Positions 45,644 to 54,430 of a DNA stretch of 64,000 bases are shown piece by piece. The stretch covers positions 1,537,982 through 1,601,981 of the forward strand of contig NZ_AP018553.1 in NCBI RefSeq assembly GCF_003967175.1, in the 5' to 3' direction. This stretch comes from Sulfodiicoccus acidiphilus. GTDB lineage: Archaea; Thermoproteota; Thermoprotei_A; Sulfolobales; Sulfolobaceae. The first letter of the stretch is position 1; every line of letters starts with the position of its first letter. Both the position numbers and the translations under genes were made by a program. The notes beneath the pieces were generated by a model, which saw only the letters and a program-made list of their open reading frames with translations, ran no database searches and had not been told where the DNA came from.

Positions 45644-47290
45644 CTAGTCTACTTCTCCTCCCCGAAGTGAGAAGAGGTCCTTCAGCACCTTCCAGGCAAG
45701 CTTCGGTTGCCTGTCCCTGGTGACCACCCCTTTCCTGTTGAGGACTGTCCTCGTGGGTCCCCTACGGCCCTGCGGGGTCCTGAAGTCGGCGAAGTTCCAG
45801 ACGTGCAACCCCGCCACGTACTCTAGGGAGCTCAACGATTCCACGTATCGTCTTATCATCTCAGCCTGATACTCCTCGGTCCAGGCAACCGGTGGGTCCC
45901 AGTGGACGCCGCTCAAGGCGTCTGCGCCGAACTCCGTGACTAGGACAGGTTTCCCGAATTTCCTTCTCACCTCCTCCACAGTCTCCACAGCCTTCCTCGT
46001 CCCTTCCTCCAGATCGCCGGAGTAAGTGTACCAACCGAAGTACATGTTAACTGAGACTACGTCGTCAACCTCGGTCGCCCTGTCTTCCAGGAACCTATTT
46101 GAGGCGTGCGTGATCGGCCTGGTGGAGTCCAAGGCCCGTACTACGTCCTTAAGGGCCGACGCGAAGGCCCTCGCTTCCTCCGTCCTAGAGTCCGGCTCGT
46201 TCATCAGGCTGTACATGATCACGGATGGTCTGCTCCTGTGCTGTACGACCATCTCACGCGTGACGTTTACGGCCTTCTCTAGGAAGCTCCTGTCCCTGAA
46301 GTGTCTCTCCCCTAGACCCACTAGGGGGGTCTCGAGTATGACCAGAAAGCCCATCTCGTCGGCGAGGTCTAGGTGCTCGTCGCTGTATGGATAGTGAGAG
46401 GTCCTGAAGGAGTTAGCTCCTACCTCCTTCATCATCTGGAAGTCCCTGATTAGGGCTGGACCCGGGATCCTTCTCCCGAACGTTGGGAAATCCTCGTGAC
46501 GTCCGAACCCCTTGAGGAACAGTTTCCTCCCATTGAGTCTCAGTCCCTCTGACTCCACTTCCACCGTCCTGAACCCCACTCGTTCGTACACCTCGTCGTT
46601 TCCAACCCTCACCTCTAACGAGTAGAGCCTGGGGACCTCCGGAGACCACGGAGTGACCGTCACCCTCTGCTCCAGGACGAAGCGATCTACCACTCCCATC
46701 TTCCAGGTCTTCCCCAGTTCCCTGAGCTCCACCACGACCTCCGCCTCCGAGTTCGACCGTCCCTCCACCCTGAGGTTCCCATCAGCGTCTCCCGTAACGA
46801 AGAGGTCCTCAGCGTGCACCGAAGGCGTTGCCTCCAAGTACACCGGCCTATGTATTCCACCGTAATGGAAGAAATCGAAGTAGGTGTCGTTGAACCCATC
46901 TCCAGGTGGGATGGAGTCTGGAGCGATAGTGTTGTCCACCCTCACCACTAACCTATTCCACCCTCTCCTCGGAGAGCACTTCAACCTGAACTTAGTGAAG
47001 GAACCTTCGTGTTCTCCCAACTCCTCACCGTTGAGCCACGCCCTAGTTCTATATCCGGCTCCTTCGAAGACGAGCCACATGTCTCCCTGGGGAGGTTCGA
47101 CGCGGAAATCCCTGAGGTACCACCCCACTGTTCCCAACTGGTCCCAGGCGGGGTTCTGCTCGTTCCACGAAGCTGGGACGTATATGGGTTCGCCCTCGAA
47201 CCCGCGAGAGTAGTCGCCCTCTCCTTTGGGATCTGGCCTGAAGCGCCAGAATCCAGAGAGATCGAACCTCCACCTCGAGTCCGTCCTCAA
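45644..47290 (-). CDS. GH2 beta-glucuronidase/beta-galactosidase
   Basis: Family 2 glycosidase of 548 residues with the sugar-binding jelly-roll, immunoglobulin-like and TIM-barrel domains in order. KGFGRHEDFPTFG and TSHYPYSDEHLDLAD mark the barrel, the acid/base Glu is in YSLMNEPDS and the nucleophile Glu in LVTEFGADAL. Size and motifs suit the beta-glucuronidase-type proteins of Sulfolobus. TTG start ten bases after LacS, so the two form an operon. The uronate-isomerase-like gene elsewhere in the window fits release of glucuronic acid, but galactosidase activity is possible. Confidence 0.9.
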   Translation of the reverse strand: MRTDSRWRFDLSGFWRFRPDPKGEGDYSRGFEGEPIYVPASWNEQNPAWDQLGTVGWYLRDFRVEPPQGDMWLVFEGAGYRTRAWLNGEELGEHEGSFTKFRLKCSPRRGWNRLVVRVDNTIAPDSIPPGDGFNDTYFDFFHYGGIHRPVYLEATPSVHAEDLFVTGDADGNLRVEGRSNSEAEVVVELRELGKTWKMGVVDRFVLEQRVTVTPWSPEVPRLYSLEVRVGNDEVYERVGFRTVEVESEGLRLNGRKLFLKGFGRHEDFPTFGRRIPGPALIRDFQMMKEVGANSFRTSHYPYSDEHLDLADEMGFLVILETPLVGLGERHFRDRSFLEKAVNVTREMVVQHRSRPSVIMYSLMNEPDSRTEEARAFASALKDVVRALDSTRPITHASNRFLEDRATEVDDVVSVNMYFGWYTYSGDLEEGTRKAVETVEEVRRKFGKPVLVTEFGADALSGVHWDPPVAWTEEYQAEMIRRYVESLSSLEYVAGLHVWNFADFRTPQGRRGPTRTVLNRKGVVTRDRQPKLAWKVLKDLFSLRGGEVD

Positions 47291-47300
47291 GGAGGATACC

Positions 47301-48745
47301 TCAATGTCTCAGTGGCTTCACCGGCGGAACCCTGTTGAGGTGCTCTAGGTCATCTGGTACACCGCTGGATTTGGCCACCTCCCTATAGACTAGGGCGCTC
47401 GGTTTCCAGTATTGTCTCTTGGTCGAGTAGTCGACTTGGATGAGACCGAACCTCGGCGTGAACCCAGAGGCCCACTCGTAGTTGTCCGCCAGCGACCAGT
47501 GCAGGTAACCTCTCACGTCGGCACCGTCGTCGATGGCCCTCCTCACACTGCTTAAGTGGGTGACAAGGTAGTACGGCCTCTGGTAGTCCGCCTCGTCAGC
47601 TATTCCGTTCTCAGTCACGTACATCTTGAGTCCGTACCTCCGCCAGTACTTCACTAGGACGTCGTGAAGTCCCTCTGGGTAGAACTCCCAGCCGAAGTCG
47701 CTCGTCGGCCTTCCAGCGGAGCTCAGTGAGTTCCTCTCACAACCGTGACCGTAGCCTCCAACGCCCCTGTACCCCTTTTCGACCGCCTTCACCACTGTCC
47801 TCGTGTAGTAGTTGACACCTATCCAGTCAAGTCTTCCCTTCAGGTCGTCCCTCACTTCTTCGCCCAGTTTCCCCCTAATTACAGCGTCGAAGAACTTCCA
47901 CCTATTGTCGTGTTCGGCCTGCTCCGCCGCTTCCTTGTCCTTCTCGGTCAGGGGTTCGAAAGAACTGTTCGCGTATATGATTCCCACTGGTTTCCGAGTC
48001 ACCGACTTGGCGGCGTCGTAAGCCCTGCAGTGGGCCTGGACTATGTTCCTGAAGGCCCTCTCCGTCAACTCGAAGCTTAGGTGTCCCGGTGGGAAACCCG
48101 ACTTCACGCTGGTGTAGCCAAGTCCCCACACGACGTTCGGCTCGTTCATGGTGGAGTACTCGTCCGCAATGTCCTCGAACTTCCAGGCCACGTACGCTGC
48201 GAACCTGGCGAACTCCGCGACGGTGGTGGTGCTCAGCCAGCCCGTCGGTCCCGTTAGGTCCCCTTTCCTTACCCTCACAGGGTCGTGGACCCAGAGTGGG
48301 AGGGGCCAGTGGTAGAAATTGAGGACGAAGTGGATGCCCCTGGACTTGATGTCCTTAAACATCTCCCTGTAGTGTTCCAGAGCTGTCTTGTTGACGTACT
48401 GATCAAGCGTCTTTAGGTCCCCCACTTCCACTTCCAAGACCTTTCCGTCCCTCTCTGTGAACTTCACTCTGGGGGAGGGTTGGGGAAGAGCCTCGACCAC
48501 TCCACCCCTATCCTAGCCATGGTTAGTCCCATCCTCTCCGCGTTGTCGTGGAAGGTCCTGTAGTTTACCCAGTAGGCGGGACCGTCCTCTGGGAAGTCAC
48601 CACTAACCAGTCCCGCCGCGATGTTCTCCTGGTCGTGGACCCACTTGAACCAGTCGCTGTTGGGGTCGGAGTCTCCAGAGCCCATCTCCGATTGAAACCC
48701 AGCCTGCGACCATCCGAACCTGAAGTCCTTTGGGAAGCTTATCAT
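47301..48745 (-). pseudogene. lacS: GH1 beta-glycosidase (LacS-like), one frameshift
   Basis: Broad beta-glycosidase (beta-galactosidase/beta-glucosidase) of family 1. The N-terminus (48464-48745, [18 protein letters not shown] to [13 protein letters not shown]) and the rest (47301-48500, from RVKFTERDG) are in different frames. One more G in the G5 run at 48471-48475 joins them as NPPPRVKF, giving about 481 residues against the 489 of S. solfataricus LacS. The acid/base Glu is in STMNEPNVV, the nucleophile Glu in YVTENGIAD, and the C-terminal PPVKPLRH matches LacS. Without repair there is no intact enzyme. Downstream GH2 is ten bases away. Confidence 0.93.
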
Positions 48746-48839
48746 TCTCTCAGGCCAATTTTAGAGGGCGAAACGATATTAACGTTACCTGCCCAGCGAT
48801 AGGGGCAAGACCTATAGGTCCGTTAGAGGGTGTATACAA

Positions 48840-49943
48840 GTGGAACTTAGGCGTCAGGCTACTGCCCTCTTCGTGACCTACTTCCTTGCCTGGTCCGTGG
48901 TACCCATCTACGGGTTGTTCTCCACTTACCTCTTCTCAGCCGATGGGGTCCCGATCTTGGAGGTGGGGGCCTTCGGAACCTCCTACGCCGCCTCCTCAAC
49001 GGTTGGACAATACGTCTTGGGAAGGATGTCAGACGCAACGTCGAGTAGGAAGACGGTGATGCTAGTAGCGTTGGTGGGGATGTCTTCCTCTACCTTAATG
49101 GACTTGCTGTATCGCTCCACTTTCACTTTGGCCTTCTCTGGGATAAGTGCCGCCTTCTTCGCAGGCGGTTTCGCTTCGACCGTCCTGGCGTCATCTGTGG
49201 AACTGAGTGGAGGTGCGGGCTCCAACATCAGCCTCGTTAGGATCGGCGGGGCCCTTGGGTGGATCGTGGGGAGCCTCCTCATCCCTTACCTTCTGACTAC
49301 AGGTGGGACTCCTCGTACATTCCTGGTATTGGAGGTACTTTTGGTGGGGAGTGTCCTCTTCGCCTGGTTTTCCATACGAGATTCCCACGTCACGTCTGCT
49401 CCTCCGGTCGAATTAAGGAACGGGCCCATTTACCTCTACGCTGGATTGGCGGGAGTGATAACGTCCTCCGCCTCTTGGATGCTACCTCCCTTCGTGGAAG
49501 CGTCCGGTGGATCCATCCAGTTCTTGGGCAGGGTGATCGCGTTGGGAGCTGCGGCGGAAGTTCCATCCATGCTACTTGCTGGGAGACTCTACGACAGGTA
49601 CAAGAGTGGAGCGCTGTTGCTTTTTAACGGTGCGATCCTGAGCGTGGCCGTTTTCCTATATGGACTGCTCCCACTCAACTTGCTCCCGTTGGCCCAAGTT
49701 GCGAGGGGAGCGGGCTACGGACTTTTCGTGGTCTCGGTACCAGCGATCCTCGCCGGCCGAGGAGGCAAAAGAGGGGAAGTGGCCGGTGCATTCCTAGCCT
49801 CCTACTCTGCAGGTTCTGTCGTGGGAGGTGTCGTGGGCGGAGCGCTCTCGGAACTGTTTGGGGCTAGGTCGTTCTTCTTACTCGTGTCGTCCCTTCTGTT
49901 GGCGTCCTCAGTTGCAACGTGGGTTCGACGCCGAGATAGGTAG
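48840..49943 (+). CDS. MFS transporter
   Basis: Major facilitator protein of 367 residues with about 10-12 hydrophobic helices. The loop between helices 2 and 3 reads GRMSDATSSRKTVM, a kept A-motif. GTG start, preceded by GGTG-rich sequence. It is divergent from LacS and convergent with a second MFS gene, which it overlaps by 142 bases. Likely a sugar or sugar-acid permease, judged only by context. Confidence 0.88.
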   Translation: MELRRQATALFVTYFLAWSVVPIYGLFSTYLFSADGVPILEVGAFGTSYAASSTVGQYVLGRMSDATSSRKTVMLVALVGMSSSTLMDLLYRSTFTLAFSGISAAFFAGGFASTVLASSVELSGGAGSNISLVRIGGALGWIVGSLLIPYLLTTGGTPRTFLVLEVLLVGSVLFAWFSIRDSHVTSAPPVELRNGPIYLYAGLAGVITSSASWMLPPFVEASGGSIQFLGRVIALGAAAEVPSMLLAGRLYDRYKSGALLLFNGAILSVAVFLYGLLPLNLLPLAQVARGAGYGLFVVSVPAILAGRGGKRGEVAGAFLASYSAGSVVGGVVGGALSELFGARSFFLLVSSLLLASSVATWVRRRDR

Positions 49944-51136
49944 GGAAGCGCTCCCCTACTCTTTGTGAGCAATATGGTCACCCCAATCAAAACCAGGGGT
50001 ATCGAAATGGTCACTAGTCCCAACCTATACCCAAGGGAGGCTAGTGTTGCCCCGACGTAGAGCGGCCCCACAACGTTGGCGATCGGGAGAGCAGCGTTGT
50101 ACACTCCGTAGGCCGTTCCCCTCTTATCGCGACTAACCAGTTCGGAAACGATGGAGGAACTCGATACGCTGAATGACCCCCACACCAGCGAGTACGAACA
50201 CATGGTAAGGAGGGCCGAAACCCAGTTGAAGGCAGCTGCGTTAACTGTTAGGTACATCGCTCCCAAGAGTACGCTCACTCCCATTACCCTCCACGAGTTC
50301 CCCTTCCTGAGGACCCTGGAGAAAAGGAAAATCATTGGGACCTCCAAGGCGGCCTCCACGCTTAGAGTCGCTGTAGCGAAGGCGGTTCCCGTGTGAAGGT
50401 GGAAGGCGAAGAAGGCGGGAATGTAGAGGTTCTTGGCCACATCCGTGAAAAGGAACAACACGGTAACTAAGGCGAAGAGCCAGAAGGATCGAGGGATGCC
50501 TCCCACCTTTACGTCCACTTCAGCTGTTGGAGGCGGGCTCCTGTTGGTGGCGAGGATGAGCAGTAACAGTATAGCCGACGTCAGGAATATTGGAGTGACG
50601 TTGAACTTCTCCAGCACGTAGCCCGTCACAGCAGTTCCTAGGGAGTAGCCAAGGGAACCTCCAATCCAGAAGTAGCTCATTCTTGACCTGGAGTCTTCCG
50701 CCTCACTGACCGAGGCCATGGCTGCGGGAATTACACCGGGAGCGAAGGCGTTGGCCCCCACAAGGGAACCCACTAGGACCGGGACAGGAGGCCTTGTCGC
50801 GGCCAGGAGGTAGGACACCGCCCCACCGACGGTAGTGATCCACACCACCTTGGACCTCTTCTCGTGGGAATCCGCTACTCTCCCCCACAAAAGGGTAGAG
50901 ACGAAGCTGCTCGCCGATATCCCAGAGAGAGCCACGCTCACAAGCAGAACTCCTACCCCTTCCTCCTTGAGGTAAAGTGGAACCAAGGGGTAGACCAGAC
51001 CTATGACTACCGCGTAAAGAAAGCTAAGCTCCATCTGTTCGAACCTTTTGAACCTCAGGTCTATCGAAGTGAACTTTGAAGAACCGAAATAATAGGGTTT
51101 GCCTCCAATGCTCGCTGAGGGGTTGTCCTTCGTCAC
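49802..51136 (-). CDS. MFS transporter with antisense-overlapping tail
   Basis: Major facilitator protein of 444 residues with about 12 helices and the loop GRVADSHEKRSK as A-motif. After the last helix (VTILLTK) a Ser/Thr/Pro-rich tail of about 50 residues reads through the 3' end of the convergent MFS gene, overlapping it by 142 bases. This is unusual. The start is GTG at 51136 with a T-rich element about 25 bases upstream; ATG 51034 (MELSFLYAVV) is an alternative that would keep all helices. Probably sugar-related. Confidence 0.85.
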   Translation of the reverse strand: MTKDNPSASIGGKPYYFGSSKFTSIDLRFKRFEQMELSFLYAVVIGLVYPLVPLYLKEEGVGVLLVSVALSGISASSFVSTLLWGRVADSHEKRSKVVWITTVGGAVSYLLAATRPPVPVLVGSLVGANAFAPGVIPAAMASVSEAEDSRSRMSYFWIGGSLGYSLGTAVTGYVLEKFNVTPIFLTSAILLLLILATNRSPPPTAEVDVKVGGIPRSFWLFALVTVLFLFTDVAKNLYIPAFFAFHLHTGTAFATATLSVEAALEVPMIFLFSRVLRKGNSWRVMGVSVLLGAMYLTVNAAAFNWVSALLTMCSYSLVWGSFSVSSSSIVSELVSRDKRGTAYGVYNAALPIANVVGPLYVGATLASLGYRLGLVTISIPLVLIGVTILLTKSRGALPYLSRRRTHVATEDANRRDDTSKKNDLAPNSSESAPPTTPPTTEPAE

Positions 51137-51341
51137 GAGCGTTCTCTAAACCTAAAAGGGCGGGAAAGGGCAGGCTTAGGTGAAGGGAACCGCTAGCCCA
51201 TCTCGGTGGATATATGGGGACGTGCATGGTGTCTTCTATCGTTGGAGGAGAGTACGTTCTGGTGGAGCTGGGGAACAGTGGAGGAGTTTCGGTCGAGCTA
51301 CTTTAATTACTCGAGAACTTCAGGAGGACGGTCTAAGATAT

Positions 51342-52367
51342 CTAGGGTGGCTCCCACTTGCCAGTCCTCACTGACTTGTAGGCAGCGTCGATTATCCTGT
51401 TGACGGTTAGGCCATCCCTCAAGTTCTCCTTGGGGTTTTCGCCGGCTTTCATGGAAGTGAGGAAGTGTCTCATCTCCTCCAAGTAACCGTAAAGCTCGTG
51501 CTCCCTCCACACCGGGTACATCCATCCTCCCCTGATGTCCGCCTTCTCCACAACGTAGTCTACCTTGTCCGAGGCCGTGGTGAAGAGCCTCATGCCGGTC
51601 TCCCTCGTGACGTCAACGAAGGCCGACCCATCGGTTCCATATACCTCGTATCTGAGGTCCAATCCCCCTTTCGCGGTCCAACTATTCTCTGCCTGTCCCA
51701 GTCCACGGCCGAACTTCATGAGCACCACGCTGTTGTCCTCAGCCTCCGTCTTGCCCCTGTGCACAGTCAGTTCCCCCCAGGCCAGCACCTGGGAAGGCTC
51801 GATCCCGAAGAGTTTCCTCGCCACTTCCACCGAGTGACACCCCATGTCTAGGAGGGAACCTCCGCCCGATAGGTTCCTATCCCAGAACCAACCACTGTGT
51901 GGACCAGAGTGTGCCTCCCTCGACCTGACCCAGACAACATCCCCAAGCACCCCTGAATTGAGGAAATCCCTGAGTCTGACTATTTGGGGTATGAAAACTT
52001 GGTTCTCAGCGTATCCGTGCAGAACTCCGGCCCTCTCGACTGCGGCCAGCGACCTCTCGGCCTCCTGAGAGTTGCGTCCGAGCGGCTTCTCCACTATAAC
52101 GTGCTTTCCCTCCTCGGCACACCGCGTTACGGCCTTTTCGTGAAGGAAATTGGGCAGGGCCACCAAAACCACGTCCACTTCATTGTCGGAACAGAGTTGC
52201 TCCAAGAAGGAGTCTCCCTGGTAGTACTTCCCTATACCCCACTTCTTAGCGAAGGCCTCCGACCTCCTGGAGCCCACCGCTACAACTTGGGCGTTCAGTT
52301 CCCTGAGTGAGGGCATGTGAAACGTGTCGACGACGAACCCAGTCCCAAGAACTCCGAACCTGAGCAT
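51342..52367 (-). CDS. Gfo/Idh/MocA-family oxidoreductase
   Basis: Oxidoreductase of 341 residues: FGVLGTGFVVDTFHM, EKP in HVIVEKPLGRN, and GGGSLLDMGCHSVEV with the catalytic His. Its ATG has a T-rich TATA-like element (about 52389-52398) 26 bases upstream, within the 30-base gap after the TIM-barrel gene. It is the third gene of a MocA, TIM-barrel, MocA set running leftward. Possible role: oxidation of a glycoside or free sugar at C3. Confidence 0.92.
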   Translation of the reverse strand: MLRFGVLGTGFVVDTFHMPSLRELNAQVVAVGSRRSEAFAKKWGIGKYYQGDSFLEQLCSDNEVDVVLVALPNFLHEKAVTRCAEEGKHVIVEKPLGRNSQEAERSLAAVERAGVLHGYAENQVFIPQIVRLRDFLNSGVLGDVVWVRSREAHSGPHSGWFWDRNLSGGGSLLDMGCHSVEVARKLFGIEPSQVLAWGELTVHRGKTEAEDNSVVLMKFGRGLGQAENSWTAKGGLDLRYEVYGTDGSAFVDVTRETGMRLFTTASDKVDYVVEKADIRGGWMYPVWREHELYGYLEEMRHFLTSMKAGENPKENLRDGLTVNRIIDAAYKSVRTGKWEPP

Positions 52368-52397
52368 ATGTAACTCTTACACTTGGGTAAAAACAGC

Positions 52398-53087
52398 TTA
52401 CTCCAGGGAGGCCCTTACGAAAGCGAGTGACTGGTCCACTCCCCTGATTGGGTCGTCTGGGTCGGCCTCGTACTCTATCATTACCAACGGATCTAGTCCA
52501 CTTTCCCTTAGTGCCCTGAGGAACTCCCTCACCTTCAATACACCCGCTCCCACTGGGACGTCCTCTTCCTCTGAGTTAAGGTCCTTCACGTGGACGTCGA
52601 AGAGTCTCTCTCCGTACTTCTCCAGCACCTTGAAGGGATCCTCCTTGGATCTGGCGAGGTGGCCCAGATCTAGGCAGAGGCCAAGTCGTCTGTCGTAAGA
52701 CTGGAGGAGCTCCCCGGCCGACAGCGCCGAGCCCCACCTGTGCTTAGGGCCGTGGTTGTGTATGGCCACTCTCACGTCGAACTCCTTGGCCAACTGGTCG
52801 ACGGTCGGAAGGGACTCGGGGGAAGGGTCTGCAACTAGTACCTCCACTCCACCCTCCTTGGCGAACGAGAAGAGCGAGCTCAACCCCGTTCCCTCCATCT
52901 TGTTCACCCCGTGAGAGGACACGCTCACCCTGTCCGATACCTCCCTCGCTAGTCGTGCTCCTTCTATATTGGGAGGAACGTGGGCTGGGTAGGCCTCCAA
53001 CACCTTAAGTCCTCTGAGGGAACAGTACTCCACAGCCCTTTGGAAGCCCAATTTCCTGAACGTGTAGCTCTGCACTCCTATCCTCAT
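52398..53087 (-). CDS. Xylose-isomerase-like TIM-barrel protein
   Basis: Sugar phosphate isomerase/epimerase-family protein of 229 residues, shorter than the relative at 31994. It has VAIHNHGPKHRW, CLDLGHLARS, VHVKDLNSEE and VMIEYEADP, giving the expected metal-ligand pattern E/H, D, H, E. ATG start overlaps the upstream MocA stop (ATGA), so the two are coupled. Sits between two MocA oxidoreductases, suggesting it acts on their keto product. Confidence 0.9.
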   Translation of the reverse strand: MRIGVQSYTFRKLGFQRAVEYCSLRGLKVLEAYPAHVPPNIEGARLAREVSDRVSVSSHGVNKMEGTGLSSLFSFAKEGGVEVLVADPSPESLPTVDQLAKEFDVRVAIHNHGPKHRWGSALSAGELLQSYDRRLGLCLDLGHLARSKEDPFKVLEKYGERLFDVHVKDLNSEEEDVPVGAGVLKVREFLRALRESGLDPLVMIEYEADPDDPIRGVDQSLAFVRASLE

Positions 53088-54205
53088 CCTCTCACCTCAG
53101 CTCTAGGTTTGGAGTCCCCCCAACCCAGGTCCTTCGAAAGCGAACTCGGTACCTCGACCTCCACCTCCGCTCCCCTTTGGGCCGACCTGTAGATGGCATC
53201 CATTATCATCAGTTCGAGAGCTCCTTGCTCCGCGGTTGTACCTGGGAAGGGCGCCACGTCCAGACCCGAGGCCACGGCCTCCGAGAACCTCCTCCATATG
53301 TCCAAGTAGAGGAACTGCTGACCTTGAATGGGCTGTGAATTCAGGAACTCACCGTCCAAGGTGGTCATGAACGAGAGATCGTTTCCCTCTAGGTCGACTC
53401 CTCCTCTGTCCCCCATCACTGCCACATGTCTCCTGTCAGCCTTTATGTAGGAGGCCCAACTGGCCTCTACGAACATTGTCATACCATTGGCGAAAGTCAC
53501 CATGCCGAGGGCCGTGTCCTCTACCTCAGTCCTGGTGGACCTCTGTGTCTTCGGGTAGTTGGAGAACATCTCAGGTCTGTCCGAGAAGTTCTGGTAAGTT
53601 ACACCCTTAATCTTGACAGGGATGGGGAAGTCGCTTAGAAACATGGCGAGGTCTATGACGTGGGAACCTATGTCGAAAAGGGCCCCACCCCTCGCTAATT
53701 CCTTGCTCACGAAGGTCGGACCGGCCGGGAGGCCCCTCCTCCTCACGTACTCGGCCCTCGCGTAGTAGATCTTCCCCAACCTTCCCCCCTCGAGGAACTT
53801 CCTAGCTATCAGCGTCCCTTGTCCGAAGCGGTGCTCGTGACCCACCATGAGGATCCTGGCCTTCTTCCTAGCTAGGTCAGCCAGGGTCAGAGCGTCCTCG
53901 ACTGTTGTAGCCATGGGTTTCTCTACGTAAACGTGGGCTCCAGCGTTCAGAACGTCGGAGGCCACCCTGGCGTGGAGGGTGTGGGGAACTGCCACCAGAA
54001 CGGCGTCCGGTGATTCCCTAGCCAACATCTCGGAGTAGTCCCTGTAGGCTCTGACGCCGAACTTCTCTTGAAAGAGTTTGAGTCTCCTCTCGTCGACGTC
54101 TGCCACCGCAACCAGTCTGACCGTCTCCAACTCCCTTATGGCCGGGAGGTGTCCCTCCTGCACCCAACTACCAGCTCCTACACTACATAAGTTAATCGTC
54201 TTCAT
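53084..54205 (-). CDS. Gfo/Idh/MocA-family oxidoreductase
   Basis: Oxidoreductase of 373 residues: CSVGAGSWVQEGHL, EKP in HVYVEKPMATT, and GGALFDIGSHVIDLA with the catalytic His. First gene of the leftward MocA/TIM-barrel operon, coupled by ATGA to the barrel gene. A TATA box (ACTAAAAAATG at 54226-54235 read on the other strand) lies 26 bases before the ATG, giving a leaderless mRNA. Substrate unknown. Confidence 0.92.
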   Translation of the reverse strand: MKTINLCSVGAGSWVQEGHLPAIRELETVRLVAVADVDERRLKLFQEKFGVRAYRDYSEMLARESPDAVLVAVPHTLHARVASDVLNAGAHVYVEKPMATTVEDALTLADLARKKARILMVGHEHRFGQGTLIARKFLEGGRLGKIYYARAEYVRRRGLPAGPTFVSKELARGGALFDIGSHVIDLAMFLSDFPIPVKIKGVTYQNFSDRPEMFSNYPKTQRSTRTEVEDTALGMVTFANGMTMFVEASWASYIKADRRHVAVMGDRGGVDLEGNDLSFMTTLDGEFLNSQPIQGQQFLYLDIWRRFSEAVASGLDVAPFPGTTAEQGALELMIMDAIYRSAQRGAEVEVEVPSSLSKDLGWGDSKPRAEVRG

Positions 54206-54225
54206 CAGGGAAGAGTGGACACGCC

Positions 54226-54235
54226 ACTAAAAAAT
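54226..54235 (-). promoter_or_regulatory. TATA box of the leftward MocA/TIM-barrel operon
   Basis: Minus-strand CATTTTTTAGT is centred about 26 bases before the ATG at 54205. Confidence 0.5.
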
Positions 54236-54397
54236 GTTTCTCGGCACCGTAGTTTCACTCAGGTAGTCGGTATAAACCGTTCTCAACGAGGTCCAACGTA
54301 GGAGTCCTTGAAAGCATTTTTAAAAGGTATATGGAATCGCCGTGACAACCGACATTCGACGACTTTAGTTTAACTTCCATCCAGGTTAGTCCCAACC

Positions 54398-54407
54398 CTT
54401 ATTTATC
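54398..54407 (+). promoter_or_regulatory. TATA box of the first aldo/keto reductase gene
   Basis: CTTATTTATC is centred about 28 bases before the ATG at 54431, giving a leaderless mRNA. Confidence 0.5.
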
Positions 54408-54430
54408 CTTAAGTCAATGATAGGTTCAGT

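Noticed and set aside
45625-45645. GGTTCGAAC-like sequence suggesting a tRNA T-loop
   Set aside because: The flanking bases do not pair as a T-stem and no anticodon or acceptor stem could be built on either strand.
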